In this document: piece after piece, positions 1 through 17,700 of the stretch | Layout: every line of letters begins with the position of its first letter | How positions within the stretch are numbered: position 1 is the first letter of the stretch | From: Toxonevra muliebris | Taxonomy: Eukaryota; Arthropoda; Insecta; Diptera; Pallopteridae | Direction: 5' to 3' | Assembly: GCA_963691655.1 (NCBI GenBank) | Contig: OY829326.1 | Span: 41,009,989-41,073,988 of the forward strand | DNA length: 64,000 nucleotides | Translations under genes and position numbers: made by a program | Notes under the pieces: generated by a model | Told to the model about the DNA's origin: nothing | The model's database searches: none | The model's input: only the letters and a program-made list of their open reading frames with translations

Positions 1-2843
1 ATTTTTTAGGTTAATCACTAATATATCATTTCCTCATATTTAATTACCACAGCAACAAAAAACTAAATATTTGTTCTACAATTATATCACTCTTAATCAT
101 ATAGTAAAATTAACATTTGTATTTCAATTAACAAATTCCATATATATTTAAAACTATAAAATGTGATATGAGTATATCCAATTTCAGAAACCTTAATGAG
201 TTTCCTTTGTAACAAAATAAAAGAAAATTTTTGATATCTAAATTTTCAGTAAAAATAAAATATGTATAATGTGACCTCAAAAGTTACCTACCTACATTTT
301 AGATAAAATTTCACCTTTGAACTTTGCATCTCTATATTTTTTAATATTCTATAAAATCAACTTTCCTTAATAGTAATTGAATCTCTTTAAGACTCATTCG
401 AATAATGAGTAAAAAATGATAATTATGAATACTTTCTTTATACAATTCAAAATTGTAATTAGTTTTTCGGTTTTATCAAATTTCATAAATCAAGAACAAA
501 TGAATTCCATTACTGTTAGTCGTCATCATATTTTTTGCACAATATCACTGTGAAACTATAAACATTTAAACATTTTAACCTGAGCATTAATATAATTTTC
601 AATACTAATTAGACACACCTCTTTAAAAATATTAAAAAATGAAAGCTAACCGCTTGAGCGTTGAACGATAGCGATGGGTAATAGCGTCATGCATCTTCAC
701 CTTCTTTCAACTTTGTACGAATAAATTTGTGTGCCCACCAGTGGTGATTGAAGATTGAAGAGTGATGATGTGTTTATGTACTTAATTTTTGTTTTTTTTT
801 TACTTTCGCTGAAAATGAAATGGAAATTTTTAATTCTTTTCATAAATGTTTTTTCGTCGTTGTTATAAAGTTGTTGTTATTATCTGTACATCATCTTCTT
901 TTGGTCATTGCCCGATGATGGCACAGACATTAGTTGATTGCACTCAAAATTTAAATTTCACGTATTGTATTCGTAAAATATGCTTGCATTAGTTTTTTTT
1001 TCTTAAATACCTTTTTCTTATTTAATTTCTCAACTATAATATAATAAAAAAAAAACTTTCCAGTTGAAAAATTAAGTAGGAAAATATAAGTAATATACCA
1101 ACACTGTCGTACTTAGAAAAATGTTAGATGGATAATTTATACTAAATGCAACAGAATAAATGAAGTACCTAAATAGGATTTTAAACATTTACTTAAATGT
1201 GTGACGTATTTAGTCTATATTAAGCTAACACAAGATTATTCCAATTTAGTTTCAAAATTAACCATTGAGATTGTTCTATTAGATTCTCGAAAAAGTATTT
1301 GACATTTTTTACATCGATTGTCTCGGAAACTATAAACCTATAATTGGGTCTTTTCCTATGGAGTTGACACATATACCAATTGCATTGAATTATTAGTTGC
1401 AATACAAAAATTTCACATTTGAATGAATTAATAATTTATTTTGCATACATGGTGAATCAATTCCGCCTACTCTAGAGACGGAATTAAAATAAAGCTTTCT
1501 TCAATTTCTTCATTGCTACTTCAAATAGAATGTGCTACGCACCACCAACTACGAGTTGAGTACAAATACAACAAAGTTTAATTCTTTCAACGATAAGAAG
1601 AAGCCCAAGAAGCAAAAGCAGTAGAAACCTGTCCGCAACAAATTTCATTTCTCGCTTTTCTGGCATTTCAACCTAAATACATACGATTATGCCCCCAAAA
1701 CAACAAAAATGTTTGTCTACATATATTGAATTTATGGTAACTCACAAAATAACACAAACATTCATAAAGAACGTGCGCAACCGAAAAACGTAACTCCGAA
1801 ATGGAACACACGATCTAAAAGACAAGCAGACAGACAAAAGGACGGACATGCTGTCAACTCAATTAACATTCTACGCCATGCATAGTAGAAGCAGAAGAAA
1901 GAGTTAATAGTAGAATAGCAGTAGCAGTAGCAGCAACAGTAGAATGAAGAATGGAATCAAAGAAAACGAGGAGATTCTCTCTTTCGGTGTGCGACACGCG
2001 CCCACCCTCTCGCCCATGCAGGAAAAATTCCAAAAAGAAAACTTGTTTCATGCAGATGCACATACGGACAATATCTGCTTATCACACACATACACACATA
2101 TGCTTACAGAATCAACAATCTGTGTACAGATGAGCGTGAACGAAGCTACTAACTAACAGACTGACTCACTGACATATCGAAACTGAGTATCGATTATCGT
2201 TATGTCATTAGCTGTTGTCAAAAAAAATTTTTTTTAATGTTGTTGTTGTTATTGTGTATGGGTAATACTACCGTTAAGTTAAGTATGACGACACTGACAC
2301 ACATTTCATTTCATGTCTTCCACCTTCTCTCTGTTCTGTGTTGCAGCATTCTATATAATTAAAACAGGGTGATTCATAATTGACTTTCACTTTACGAATA
2401 TACTTAATACATGAATATACATATTTAATTTCATAATTTAACTTTTCACTAATATTTAAAAACATTGATACTTTAAATTTTTGTTATTTAGTTATTAATG
2501 AGTCGACAACAATAATCATGTGCAATATAATAAGCTTGGTCGTTAAGCTTATATTTTATATCAATAACTTGATTTGTTATTTTTATAAAGTAAAGCTTCA
2601 AAAAAATACTTTACAATAAATTTGGTTCTAGGTTGAAATGATTTTTTACGTCCTGAACGCAAGAGCTTAATATTTTTTTTTTTTTTGGATCTTGCAGGAA
2701 ATCAATATTTTATTTATATTTTTGGAAAATTTATGAGACCATCAAATTTGTAAGCCTTGGTACTTAACTGGAATAGGTAAATTATTTCTATAACACTGTG
2801 TAACAAAATGGTAAAATTTCAACGCCCACCTCTTAAACGGATG
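1..2843. other. Intergenic, no gene seen
   Basis: A+T-rich DNA with stops in every frame. The short ORFs at 1,220-1,402 and 1,863-2,156 have no recognisable family, splice context or composition of coding sequence. Around 1,900-1,945 there is a short AGC/AGT-rich run, and near 2,240 a GTT run. It may hold distal regulatory DNA for masquerade, but nothing in the sequence proves that. Confidence 0.5.
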
Positions 2844-3106
2844 TTAGGTTAGGTTGAAGTAGCTGTCGAGAAGCACACTTAGGCTTGAACGGTCCATTGT
2901 GATATGCGACAATTTTTTATCGGGTTGGTGGTTTTGCCATTACCAACCAAGGTTTGCACTTGTACACTATTTTATAATTCTCATACGCTTCATATTGATA
3001 GTGAATATAAGAAAGTTATGAAAATTAACCACCTGACGAAGACGGGAATCGAACACGAAACTCCCGGATGAAAGTCTAGTGCACTACCCACTAGACTATC
3101 GAGGTC
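2844..3106 (-). repeat. tRNA-derived SINE, family 1, near full length
   Basis: Read on the minus strand it starts with a tRNA-like head of about 75 nt at 3,106-3,032. The A-box-like TAGTCTAGTGGG is followed by a consensus B box (GTTCGATTCC, plus-strand 3,044-3,054). The body follows, and the 3' end is a short CCTAA-type tail (plus-strand TTAGGTTAGG from 2,844). Partial copies of the same body lie at 40,040-40,250, 54,994-55,229 and 61,456-61,636. Pol III promoter boxes plus multiple dispersed, truncated copies are what define a SINE. Confidence 0.75.
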
Positions 3107-4593
3107 ATTCATCCAAAATGGATGGATCTTAATGTTTTTTTGGGTAGCTGAATTCGATCCTCAGGTTTTTGAGATAAGGTAAATTTTTCGATTTTCAGAC
3201 ATGGGTCGCTATTTTCATTAAAATTTTGCGCAAGACTCAGTATATGTTTTTCACAGTATTTTTAGCACGCTGATTCTCAAAATGGCTATTGTTTTGTGCT
3301 ACAAAACTAATGGCAGACTCGGACTCAGCGGCTGAAAAAACATTAAGAACTATCCACTTTAGAGATGGGGGTAAAACTATGTTATATAGTGTAATTAACC
3401 GTAGGTTGGGTTAAGTTAGGTTTAAAATCTTGTTTGAAACCAATTGTGGTTCATTGTGAGCCCTTTTGTTTTTTATTGTAGGAATACTACTATGAACCTG
3501 AAACTATATGCTCAGTCCAGAAGATTGATGGTCTGTTAAAGCTCAGGAGACTCTTTGCTCAACGTTTTTTTAGCACCGGCCGACTAAGCAGCGATGCAAT
3601 CATTCCTGTTACTTCAAGTGCTGTTGAAAACAGCTTTCTCTGTATGAATCAAATTGATTAATCATCCAATCTGCAGCAGATTCACTGTTGCTTTTAGAGC
3701 TAAATTTTCGTCCATATCCTTGATTGTTTTCAGGATTTATCAAGATGGATTTTCTTAGTCAGAAAGCTCATTTTTGCTGCTACTTGCTAAATTGAAACGC
3801 TGCCAGTACTGCAAAGAAGGCATTAATATACTAGGAAATACCCGTGTTGAGCTTAGATAAACTTTTACAAATATGAATATTCAATTATACTAAAATTTTT
3901 GTATTTAAAATTTTCGAAAACAACAATGAAAGCGATTATTCTTCAAACATTTTTAACAAAAAGTAAAGTGTTCACTTAAGAATAGCAAATACTAGTTTCA
4001 AATTATATTAAAAAGAAGTAGATTGATCAAAAGTCACATTACTAAGTGGTTAGACAAGTTACTATTTGAAGAAAAAGAAGTAATGGCTTGAATGAAAGTT
4101 GAAAGCAGGTGTGAATTAATTTAAAGTTTTATTACTTTCATTTTACATTAGTTTCATACTAAATTAGTGTGGCCTGAATAGCAACCTAAAAATTTGATTT
4201 TTCATATGTACAGAGCTGATTCCAGTTTCTTTGAGCAAAATATTTGAATAACTCAAACAATAGAGTATCTTTGACGAATGAACTTGCAAGATCATAAAAT
4301 TAAAGATGTTTTAAATAACTGAGATAGATAATCAACATAAAAATAATATCAACTCAAATTTGTAAGAGACAACAGAAACCTAAGAATAGCAAAGTATTCC
4401 ATCTTCTTGCAAATTTCCTGTTGTTTACTGTTCTTTGAGAAAAAATAATAATTTCATTTCAGGTTTGAGCCAAGGAAATGGGATTCTAGCAAGTATTGCA
4501 GAGCAACATAAAATAACAACTTGCAAAAAAATTGCATAGGGAAGTTATAAACAGCATTTTCACAACTCAAATTTTAGCCCAAATTCAGCAACA
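3107..4593. other. Intergenic upstream of masquerade
   Basis: No coding sequence recognised. The stretch about 3,480-3,830 is somewhat richer in G+C and may be a degraded mobile element, but no protein motif could be read. The promoter of masquerade presumably lies near the 3' end of this stretch or further upstream; no convincing TATA/initiator pair was located. Confidence 0.4.
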
Positions 4594-8420
<3,827 letters not shown>

Positions 8421-8686
8421 TCCTTCAATGAAAGCATATCGTAATTAATATAAAAAATTTTACCAATGGTAAATTCTTAAAATTAGTAATTTAAACTGCG
8501 AATCCACGCACTTGTAAAATTCTCTTGAGTAAACAGAAAGTAAACGTGAGTGTTCTACGATTGTGTGGTTCTAATATGCGATATTTGACTGTTAACATAC
8601 TATAAAATACTTATTTTACTATAGTTTTTAAATTACATAAGTTGGCAAATACATAAATTAAATAGAAAAACAAAAAAACAAAACAA

Positions 8687-8692
8687 AATAAA
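8687..8692 (+). terminator. Likely polyadenylation signal of masquerade
   Basis: AATAAA lies about 270 bp after the stop codon; further AATAAA hexamers follow at 8,843 and just after. Which one is used cannot be told from sequence. Confidence 0.4.
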
Positions 8693-8859
8693 TACGTACT
8701 CGTTTGTACTTACATATTTATATATATTTTTATCCAAAATTTCGTAGCATTAATACACAGCGATTTCAATTTCGACGTCTTGATTCAATAATATCAAACT
8801 CTAATTTCAATTATTTTTGTATTGTATGTATATATTATAAGAAATAAATAAACAAATAA

Positions 8860-11150
8860 ATAAACAAAACAGGTTTTAAATACGGATATTTTGCAATCGC
8901 CCAGAATTATTATTTAAGAGTGTCATAAACATTTTTTATTCCTGATCTTAGTATTGAGCGAGCGGTACAACTAGTGCCCGACCAAATATTCGGCTTCTGT
9001 TCTTCGGCATAAAAAAGCATCTTCGGCTCGAATTTTATAATAACATCATTTTATAATAAATTTATAAAATAAATTAATAAAGCAAAAAAAAAAAAATTAA
9101 ACGTCTTTCTACATCTAACGCCAAATATAAGACAAGAAATGAGAAATGTCAACGCCAACGTTCAACGTTCAAAATTTCGAACAATCAATGTAGGGTCACA
9201 CATGTGTATGTAACACATGTGTTTTACATATATTGGCAATAATTCCTCATGATTATTCTTTTAATTTTATTTCTTTAATTATTTTTAACAATTAATTAAA
9301 AAATGGCCTAAAAATAAGGGTTGCAGAAATATATCTCTACTATCGAGAGAGACGGGGTTGGTCATAGGGGGATATATTTGTCAGCTCATCCGACTAGTGT
9401 AGCGAGTGCTGCTGGTCAGCTTTATATTTGAAGTGCCTATTATTCGGTATTTGGCTTCGGCCGACGGTTACGGGAATGGCCGCAGTTCCATTTAGGCTTC
9501 TTCTAAAAAATCACTTTTGGTTCAACACTAGTTTCTACCATAACCAAAGAAAAGATATTTTTAAGAATCCACATTAAAAACATAAAAATGTTAACTTACT
9601 TTAAACAGGCCTTATAAATATTCAAAATATCTTAAAATATTATTGTAGAAGACAGCACAGAAAATTATACTTATTTTAAGTTTCATTGAGTGCATTGTAA
9701 GTTAAATTTCAATTGACATCTTTAAGACTAATCAATCTAAAACTCAAAATTTTAAATTTTTCAAGAGAAGCTTTTAAAGTTTTCAACTTGATATATTTTA
9801 TATGAATGCAACAACGTCATATCTGCTCTCCAGTTGTGGTCTTTGATAGTAGATTATCAAATTTTTCTCAGTTGAAAAATGAGCTTTAAACAGCCCATTC
9901 TGCATTAATACCTCAAAAATTAAAGATTTCGAGTTATGACAGTATAGTCGCTGTGTGTCTGTTTCTACTATTTAAGCAAAAATTGTCTGAAACAAGAACT
10001 GTAGAACATATTATACGATATCTTAAGTTCCTCTACTACCGTCATAGTATCCATGCATACATACCAACACATTAAACTCAGGTGACCAGGGGTAACGTGA
10101 CACAACGCGCATATGCAACAACAGTTTCTTTATTGTAAACATATTAAAACATAAATCAAAGAAAATCATTTTTTTACTTTTCTTCGCAGCATAGATTTAT
10201 TCCTTTGAAAATATTCGCGCCAAATTTTTTTATTGCTTATATTTTTTTTCGCATTTCCTAAAAAAAAAATTACGAAAAGAAAACTGTTGTTCAGCGTATT
10301 TTCAATGAATAGATTAAATTTTAACGGAAAAATAAATAGAAAAAAACTTATAAAAAAATGCATCATTAAAACACCCATACCTACATATATATGTACAACA
10401 TATTTATATGAATATAAAAAACGTGAACAAATAAAAAAAGGACATAAAATATTGCGTAACAATTTCGAATTATCACACACATATACACACAACATATTTT
10501 ACTCATATATGGTAGATTTACTTATATACAAAATTAAATGTAAATTCAGAAAGGAAGTTGTATCAAAAAAAAAAGTTCATTATGTATAGTCACCCAAGAT
10601 AGCGGCGCACAATCTAATTCCGCCACATCCGTGCGTATATAAATTGCATAAAGCATGAGAGATGGCTGGCAGAGTCGTACAGAGTTGCATTTTTGATTGG
10701 CCTCTCTTTAATTCTGAGAGAGCCTCAATATGCTCTCTTTTTCTCAACTTTCCAATAAGACTCCATAGCTAAGTTGCTATAAAACTTACAGGAAGAAAAA
10801 ATAACAAATCACGTCAAAAAAAACTTCTACCCTACTTGCGCATCTTAATACTTGCACGTAGTAGTAAATCTTTATGTGTGTTGGTTCCCGCAGCTTCAAC
10901 ATTATGTTTTTACTTTACAATTTCCTTGTTTGGCTCAAATTAATGTTTATGCATGTATGCGTTTGTTGCTTTTTGCTCCTGCTCAATTTAACCCTTTAAC
11001 GCTGTCCTTGCAACGCATTTCATATACATACATACGTAAATACATACCTACATATGTGCATATGTATACTTTATATGTTTGCGTTGAAATTAAAACCGCA
11101 TCGAAAGTATCTTAAAGATTTTTCCCTTTTGAAAGCAGCAAGACGAAGAA
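8860..11150. other. mas-nab intergenic DNA
   Basis: No gene recognised. The stretch about 8,960-9,520 contains related phrases in opposite halves (a Y-ATTCGGCTTC type motif and GGCTTCGGCC) and looks like a decayed DNA transposon, but its family cannot be named. The pair of overlapping ORFs at 10,166-10,589 is Lys/Ile/Phe-rich and low complexity and is not believed. A TATATAAA at 10,636-10,643 could be a nab core promoter, though no matching initiator was seen. Confidence 0.4.
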
Positions 11151-11793
11151 TACGACGATGACGACGACGACAGACGGACGACGACATGATGTACGGACAA
11201 CAGCACAGCACAACGCAGCACAACTAAAAGGGTTTCAAAGTTGTCCATCGACGGCAGAGGAAAACAGAAGTTCGTCTGGCATCAACAAGAACGGATGATT
11301 AAGATTTTTTAGCGCTTTTGTGCCGTGTCTTTGCTGTGTCTTAAGGCAACAACGACAACGACGTCGAAGAATATAAGATAAAAATCGAAAACAACAAAAA
11401 CAATATTTGTTTCAATTTCGTATTGCGGGAAAAATATCAACAACGATAAAAAAAACGTGATTTCTAACGAAATTGAAATAAAATCAAAGCTTAAAAAACA
11501 TATTCTCCATATCCCAAATAAAACATTAATTAGTTTTAGTTAATTTATAGTGCAACATTAACCACTACTCACTTTCGAAAGTATCTTTGATCTAATAAAT
11601 AAATAATTATTGAATTAGTTTCGCTAACTTATTAGTCCTTTGCAAAATTGTTGCATGTGTTTTTTGCATCATCGTTGTTTGTTTTTTAGTTTTCCGTTTA
11701 TTTGTTTTTTTTTATTTTTGTGTTTTTGTGACATCGACATCGTTTATTTGTACTAACAAAAAAAAAACTTCACTACCGGTGAAATTTTTAATA

Positions 11794-14700
11794 ATGGAGT
11801 CGTCGTCGGTTACAGGAAGTAGTAGTTTGCAGAGTATAAACCCAACAACAACAACGACGGCAGGGGCAACTGCAACAACAACCACAAACTCTACAAACGC
11901 CACAACAACAATAACAACCACAACAACAACCAGCGGTGGCGTTAGTGCCGCCAACACAACAAACATTCCATCATCAAATAGCAGCAATACCACTTCCGTC
12001 TTAGTATCCAACGCCAATTTGACAACTAGTCAGCTCGTGAATTTATCTACTTTGCAATCTCAACCTTCGCAACTCCAGCAGCAGCAGCAGCAGCAATTAA
12101 TACCAATTGACAATATCAAACCAGACGATGCCAATAATTCATCATTAGCCAGTGCAATTTCAGAAGGTCAGCGTTCTCTGTCCGGTGCACCTTCAGCATC
12201 TTCAAGCCCGATTTTGAGTCCGCCAAATAAAATTTTTGGACGTAATGCAAATGGCACAAGTGAGTACAGTGAAATTTTTAGTATTTCTTTCACTTTGTAT
12301 AAATTTCTGGGTATTTGCAGCATTAATCTTTAGATTAATTGTTATTACGTGCGAATATTTACCCGTGGTTTCGTGAATACACATTCTCTTATATGTACAT
12401 CTTTCACAAAGGAAATAATTTATTTTATTTTTAAGTAGTTTTAAGCTTGTACATAGAGTTGTAATATTAATGAGAAGTTAATTCTGAGCATTATAAAAAT
12501 TTATGAAAATATGTTGATTTTTGTGAATAAATCGGTGTGGTGCTAGATTTTTATTTGTGAGGAGGTGAATCGAATTCCTTTCCCTTCAATGCTCCTACTT
12601 TTATTCGAATTATTTACTACCCAATATCTCAAAATATTCTCTAGTTGTTTGTTCAGACCTGAATGGAAACCCAATTAAGAATAAAAAAAGATAATAAGTA
12701 TTGGCTTAAAATGGATAAACTACCTTGGTCTATGTAATGGCGTGCTAGACCTACAAACATTTCAATATATTTTATCAGGGAAAAATTATGTTAGCTACAA
12801 TCAAGTTAAAAAATAACAGAATAACAAAGATAAACTAGAAAGTGCATAAGCTCTGTTTGGCCTCCCAAATCAAATGCGACTAGAGTTTTAAAAACTTGTA
12901 TGTTCCTCTTGAACTATTAAAACACCTAACGGAAAAAAATTAGGGATGCCCTTTCTTAAAATGAACTCTTAAGATCCCCAAAATGTTTCATCTGTAGCGA
13001 TAAGCTCACTACAGCTCTCTACACCTTATCGCTACAGATGAAACAGCTGTAGTAAACAAATCTCTAAAAATCGTGTTCAAATTGGTAGAAATTGTCATCT
13101 GATTTCTTTTAAACAAATCACACCATTAGACAAAATTTTTTTTCAAAAATAGGCTTCGAAAGTAGGTTGTGACACAACTCCGAAAATAAAATTAAACGGG
13201 TCTCGGCGTTTTAACCGTATAATTTTTTTTCGGAATTCTATTGAAATATTTTTTATATTAAAATTTAGTTTTTTGGTAATTTATGTTTTTCTTATTATCT
13301 GAAGTGTATTGACGTAAGGAAAGTAATCACAAATAACCAAATACAATTATTTTTAGTCAAGTGTCTCACATACTTTTGCAGTATTAAGTTTCGACCATAA
13401 TTTATACTTTTCATAAAATTTTTGCTAAATTTCTAAAAACTTATAAGCATTGAACATCTTATAAGTTTATTATATTTTTAGTAGAGTATGAAAATTAAAT
13501 CTAAGCGTTAATTTTTCAAAGTCTTGTATATATGTAGTCATCACAACAACAGTGTATATAGAGACGGGCAAATCAGACGGCCGTTTCGGAATCCGCCACG
13601 ATTCCTCATCAGTGATCTTAGTGATAGTTCTTAATTTTTCAATATCCTGTATAAGCTACTGATATTTGAAATCAATCAACCCAGAGTTGCAGATTTAATT
13701 CCAAATATCTTCACTGAATAGAGATATTGAAAGAAAACTACCACTACGGTTGTGTATACTTATTTGTTCTTGTGCTTTCTCATTGTAACTAGTCAGCATA
13801 ACCGTTCGTTATTGAAAGTCAAGTGCATGAGTGTGTGTGTTTGTAGAAAAATGATTCTAATTGTCATTTTTCTGAATCAGACCCCATTTAATTAATTTAT
13901 TATATTTTTATTAGACTATGAAAATTAAATCTAAGCGTTAATTTTTCAAAGTCTTAACTACTGTTCCATGTTTATTTATGATAAAATTATTGTAACATAA
14001 TATTTGTACTTATAAGAAGCCATAACAGAACTTTGAAATTTGAAAAAAAAAATATGTTTGTTTGAGAAATTTAGAAAAGTCAGAAATTATGGTTCAAATT
14101 TCGAGACTTTCGAGACCATTTTGGAACCTGAAAATATTATCTAATTTCAAAAATTGTTTTCCCCTTTTTGTGTTTGACGAGATGAGTAGGAACTGTTCTG
14201 TGCTGTTATTTTTAGATTTAACGATATTCTAGGATATTTACCGTGTTTTCCAAAATTTTCCTTTATGTGAACGGTTTGTTTTTTGAAATTTGTGCACATC
14301 CTGATAAATTTTTGAAGCAAAGCTATTTGGACTTAAATCGATAATTTTATTAAACGCAAGTTCGCTCCGGTAAGGTTTGAGGTTGGATTTGTTCTGCAAC
14401 AGTTTATTTTCGTCGTATAGTTGTGATTTTGAGCTATGAAACCAGTCCATATTGCGTAATTTGAAAATAAGCGCCTTTTGTTTGGTGAAAATGGGTTTTT
14501 TCATTGTCTGCTGGCGATCTATATTCATACCTAAGTATTTTGCTTCTTTGGATTGTGGTAACTCACGTAGATTTATTTTCATTAGGTTTTGCGTGCTATT
14601 TCTTCAACCATAGTGTGATATTTTCAGGACTATTTAGAAATTTCACTGACGCTTGATGAAGATGCAGGTCTGAAGTTAATAGTAAGTAAAGAATAGGGTC

Positions 14701-17700
14701 AAAAACACTAGTGTGTAACACATCCGCTTGGTTTTGTTGAAACTTTGTAAATTCGTCACACTGGCTTACCAGAAAGTGCTGCTCGGAGAGACATGGTTTG
14801 ATAAAAATATAGAAATTTATTTGCACCATATTTTTTAGCTTATCCCTGACCTAACATGCGAGCCTGAAAATCTCAAAAAAAATTTATTGGTTTACTTAAA
14901 CTTGGTATAATTCTTAAACTTAGTATAATTCTCTGCAACTTTTAACATTTTTTCTAGCTATTTATAATTAAGCAAAGAATGAAATTTAAGAATCTTAAAA
15001 AAAGTATTTTCAGAAGTTTCCACAAATGAGAGAAATTGTGGGCTTTAGAGTTATATAAGAGCTCTTCGTGCCTTACTCGAATGCCACCGAACGCGGTATT
15101 TATTTCTTCACAAGCCTTTAATTTGCTCAATTGTGCCGTGTTTTTTTCGGAAACCGAATTGGTGGTTCGGATGTTATGTGTTTGATTTCAATGACTGGCA
15201 TCAGGAATAACATTTCTATAAACTTGGAAAATATCCGAAATAAGCTTATTAGATAATAAGATTTTACATCCTCAAGACTCTTTCTAAATTTCACGATAAT
15301 TTTTATTTGGGCCATTTTCGATTATGGTGGGAAGAATCCTTTAATGAGGGCTTCTATAAAGAAATGAGTAAGAAAAAAGTTATTCCTTCTACAGGTAAGG
15401 TCAAAAACAGTAATCGCTTAAGTTGAAGTTAATGTGATTGGTTGCCACTCTACGAAAGCGAATACGTTCCTTTTTTTATAACTTTTGTTTTAGAAAATAT
15501 AGAATTTCGAAGGATCCGGAACAAGAAGGATCCGATAGCATTTATAACTCATTTCTGTTTAAAGTCGACATAAGCGATTATTGCTTTTGACCACAGAAAT
15601 ATTTTACCTGTGATCCAATTATAGCCGGGTGCTTAAGCCATTAAGTTGCTTTATAGCAAACAGAATTTCATTCTTTGAGAATCTTTGTATGGGCAAGTTT
15701 ATGCACCGCAGCACTTATTCAGCGGTTTTAGTTGAGCCTTCAGTGACGTTTGGGGCAAAACACATCTTTTAGATTACAAGCAATTTTTTAAATTGCAAGA
15801 ATATTCCATTATTAATTCCGTATTAGATAGGCTATAATGCACTGCGACCATTGTTGATCTTTTGTGCAGCCCTTGTTTTTAACACAATTCTAAATTAAGA
15901 CTACTGATGAATCTAAGCATCGCATTAGGTTTAATGCCGCATATCTTAGAAGGTCCCAAGGGTCCCTTTCCAAGGTACAGCAATCTGCGCCTTGCGGCAG
16001 CTGGACATATTCTATAGTAATACTTTCATTTCAAATTAAATATCCTTCTAAATTATTTATGAATACTATCTAAAAAAGAGGCACAAATCAAAATTTAAGT
16101 TTTCTTAGGAAACGATAAAAAATGTTTTTGCTGAACTAAGGGTTCAAATTTAAAATAATGAGATATTATTTTACATAAAAACTAACGAATAATTGAATGC
16201 ATTCAGAGGTAAGCAAAACATATTTTCATCGTTTCCTTAAAACTTTGTGACTTTTTTTTTTAATATACTTACTGCACTTAATTTGTTTGAAGATTTAATC
16301 TTCTAAGCTAACTAAAAAATATTTTTTTTAATTTTTAGAATAATGGTTGTTAGTAACAACATCTCGAATGAAATGAAAGAAACAATTCATTTTAAAAATG
16401 TGGTATTTAGTTGATAAGTTCTTTTGACTCTCAACATAAAATCTACTAAAAGAATAGTGAAATTCGCGAAAAAATTCTTTCTTTAAGTTTTTGCTCGACG
16501 GCATCAAGTACTTCACATTCACCGCATTGACTCAGATGAAATGATAGAAAAAACAACAGACCAAATGAAAGAAAAATGCAGTCACCCAGTTAGACGCCAA
16601 CTTTTTTCTTACTTGCTACATACATACATATGTACCTTCCATTTTCTATTACATATCAAACAAAAATATAAAAACAAAAACCGCCATAAACTCGTGGATA
16701 CTTTAGCTTTCTTAATTTCGTGTTTTTTGTTTTTAAGTTCACAGTAAAATCATAGTAGCAGCAACAAGAGCAGCAAAAACACTTTTGGCGCGCTTTTTCT
16801 GCTTAGCAATTGATAAAACAAAAACAGCAAAGGAGACAAAGAAAACACACATCCTTTATATTGCGATAAAAACGTTGTATACAAAATATAAGAACAATTT
16901 GTTGCATCTACAAAAAAATAAAAAAATAAAAAAAGCATAACAATTTTTTTTACAAATAAATTCCGTTAAATTTAAAAGCCTGTTTTGAACTTGACTAGCA
17001 ACTTAAAAAAAATCAAACCACCAAAAATTTCACTATAAAAATCACCCTAAAGTATTTGCTTGTGAGAGCAAGATATGTACCCTTATGCAGCATGTACATA
17101 TGTGTATGTATATAAATCTTGAAGTATTATACGTACCAATGAGCTAACGCGCTTTAACAACCAAAAGATCCATCCCTCCCAGGCATGAAAGCGTTACCCT
17201 AGAAATACGATCATTGTACATAGAAATTATTTGATTGGGAAAACCTACACAATGCTACAGAAAGGCAACATCTGTACTATATTTAACCGTCCGTCTGTGC
17301 GTTCTATTGTGGTGATTATTTGATAGGCTAGAAGAAAGAAGAGACGCGTAAAAGTAAAAAGAAAAAATAGGAAAAAAAACAACCCTAACACACACACATA
17401 GTTTAGAAATTTACCCCCTCAAAAAACTCGACAGTGTCAGTCTTACACTCTGAGCATATTACATAGACTTACGTTTTTTTTTTGAAGGTGCTTCATTGCC
17501 AATTGGAAGCGTCTTACGACACTACAGCAATGGCGGCAACAACATGATTTCTGAGAAGTTTCTGATCTTGTAAAGTTTTGAGTTAGGAAAATAAAGGCTT
17601 AATTTTTAATATTAATATATTAAGTTTGAAGTTTTTCTGCAATAGAAAAGATAAAAAAAAGAAGGAACATTATCGAAGCCTCCAGTTTTTCCTGAGTTAT

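Noticed and set aside
3032..3106. tRNA gene on the minus strand
   Set aside because: A and B boxes are good, but the sequence continues into a dispersed body with copies elsewhere; it is a SINE head. The same holds at 37,678, 40,420 and 53,669.
10166..10589. Overlapping 109-aa and 118-aa ORFs between mas and nab
   Set aside because: Low-complexity Lys/Ile/Asn/Phe composition from A/T runs on both strands at once; no family resemblance.
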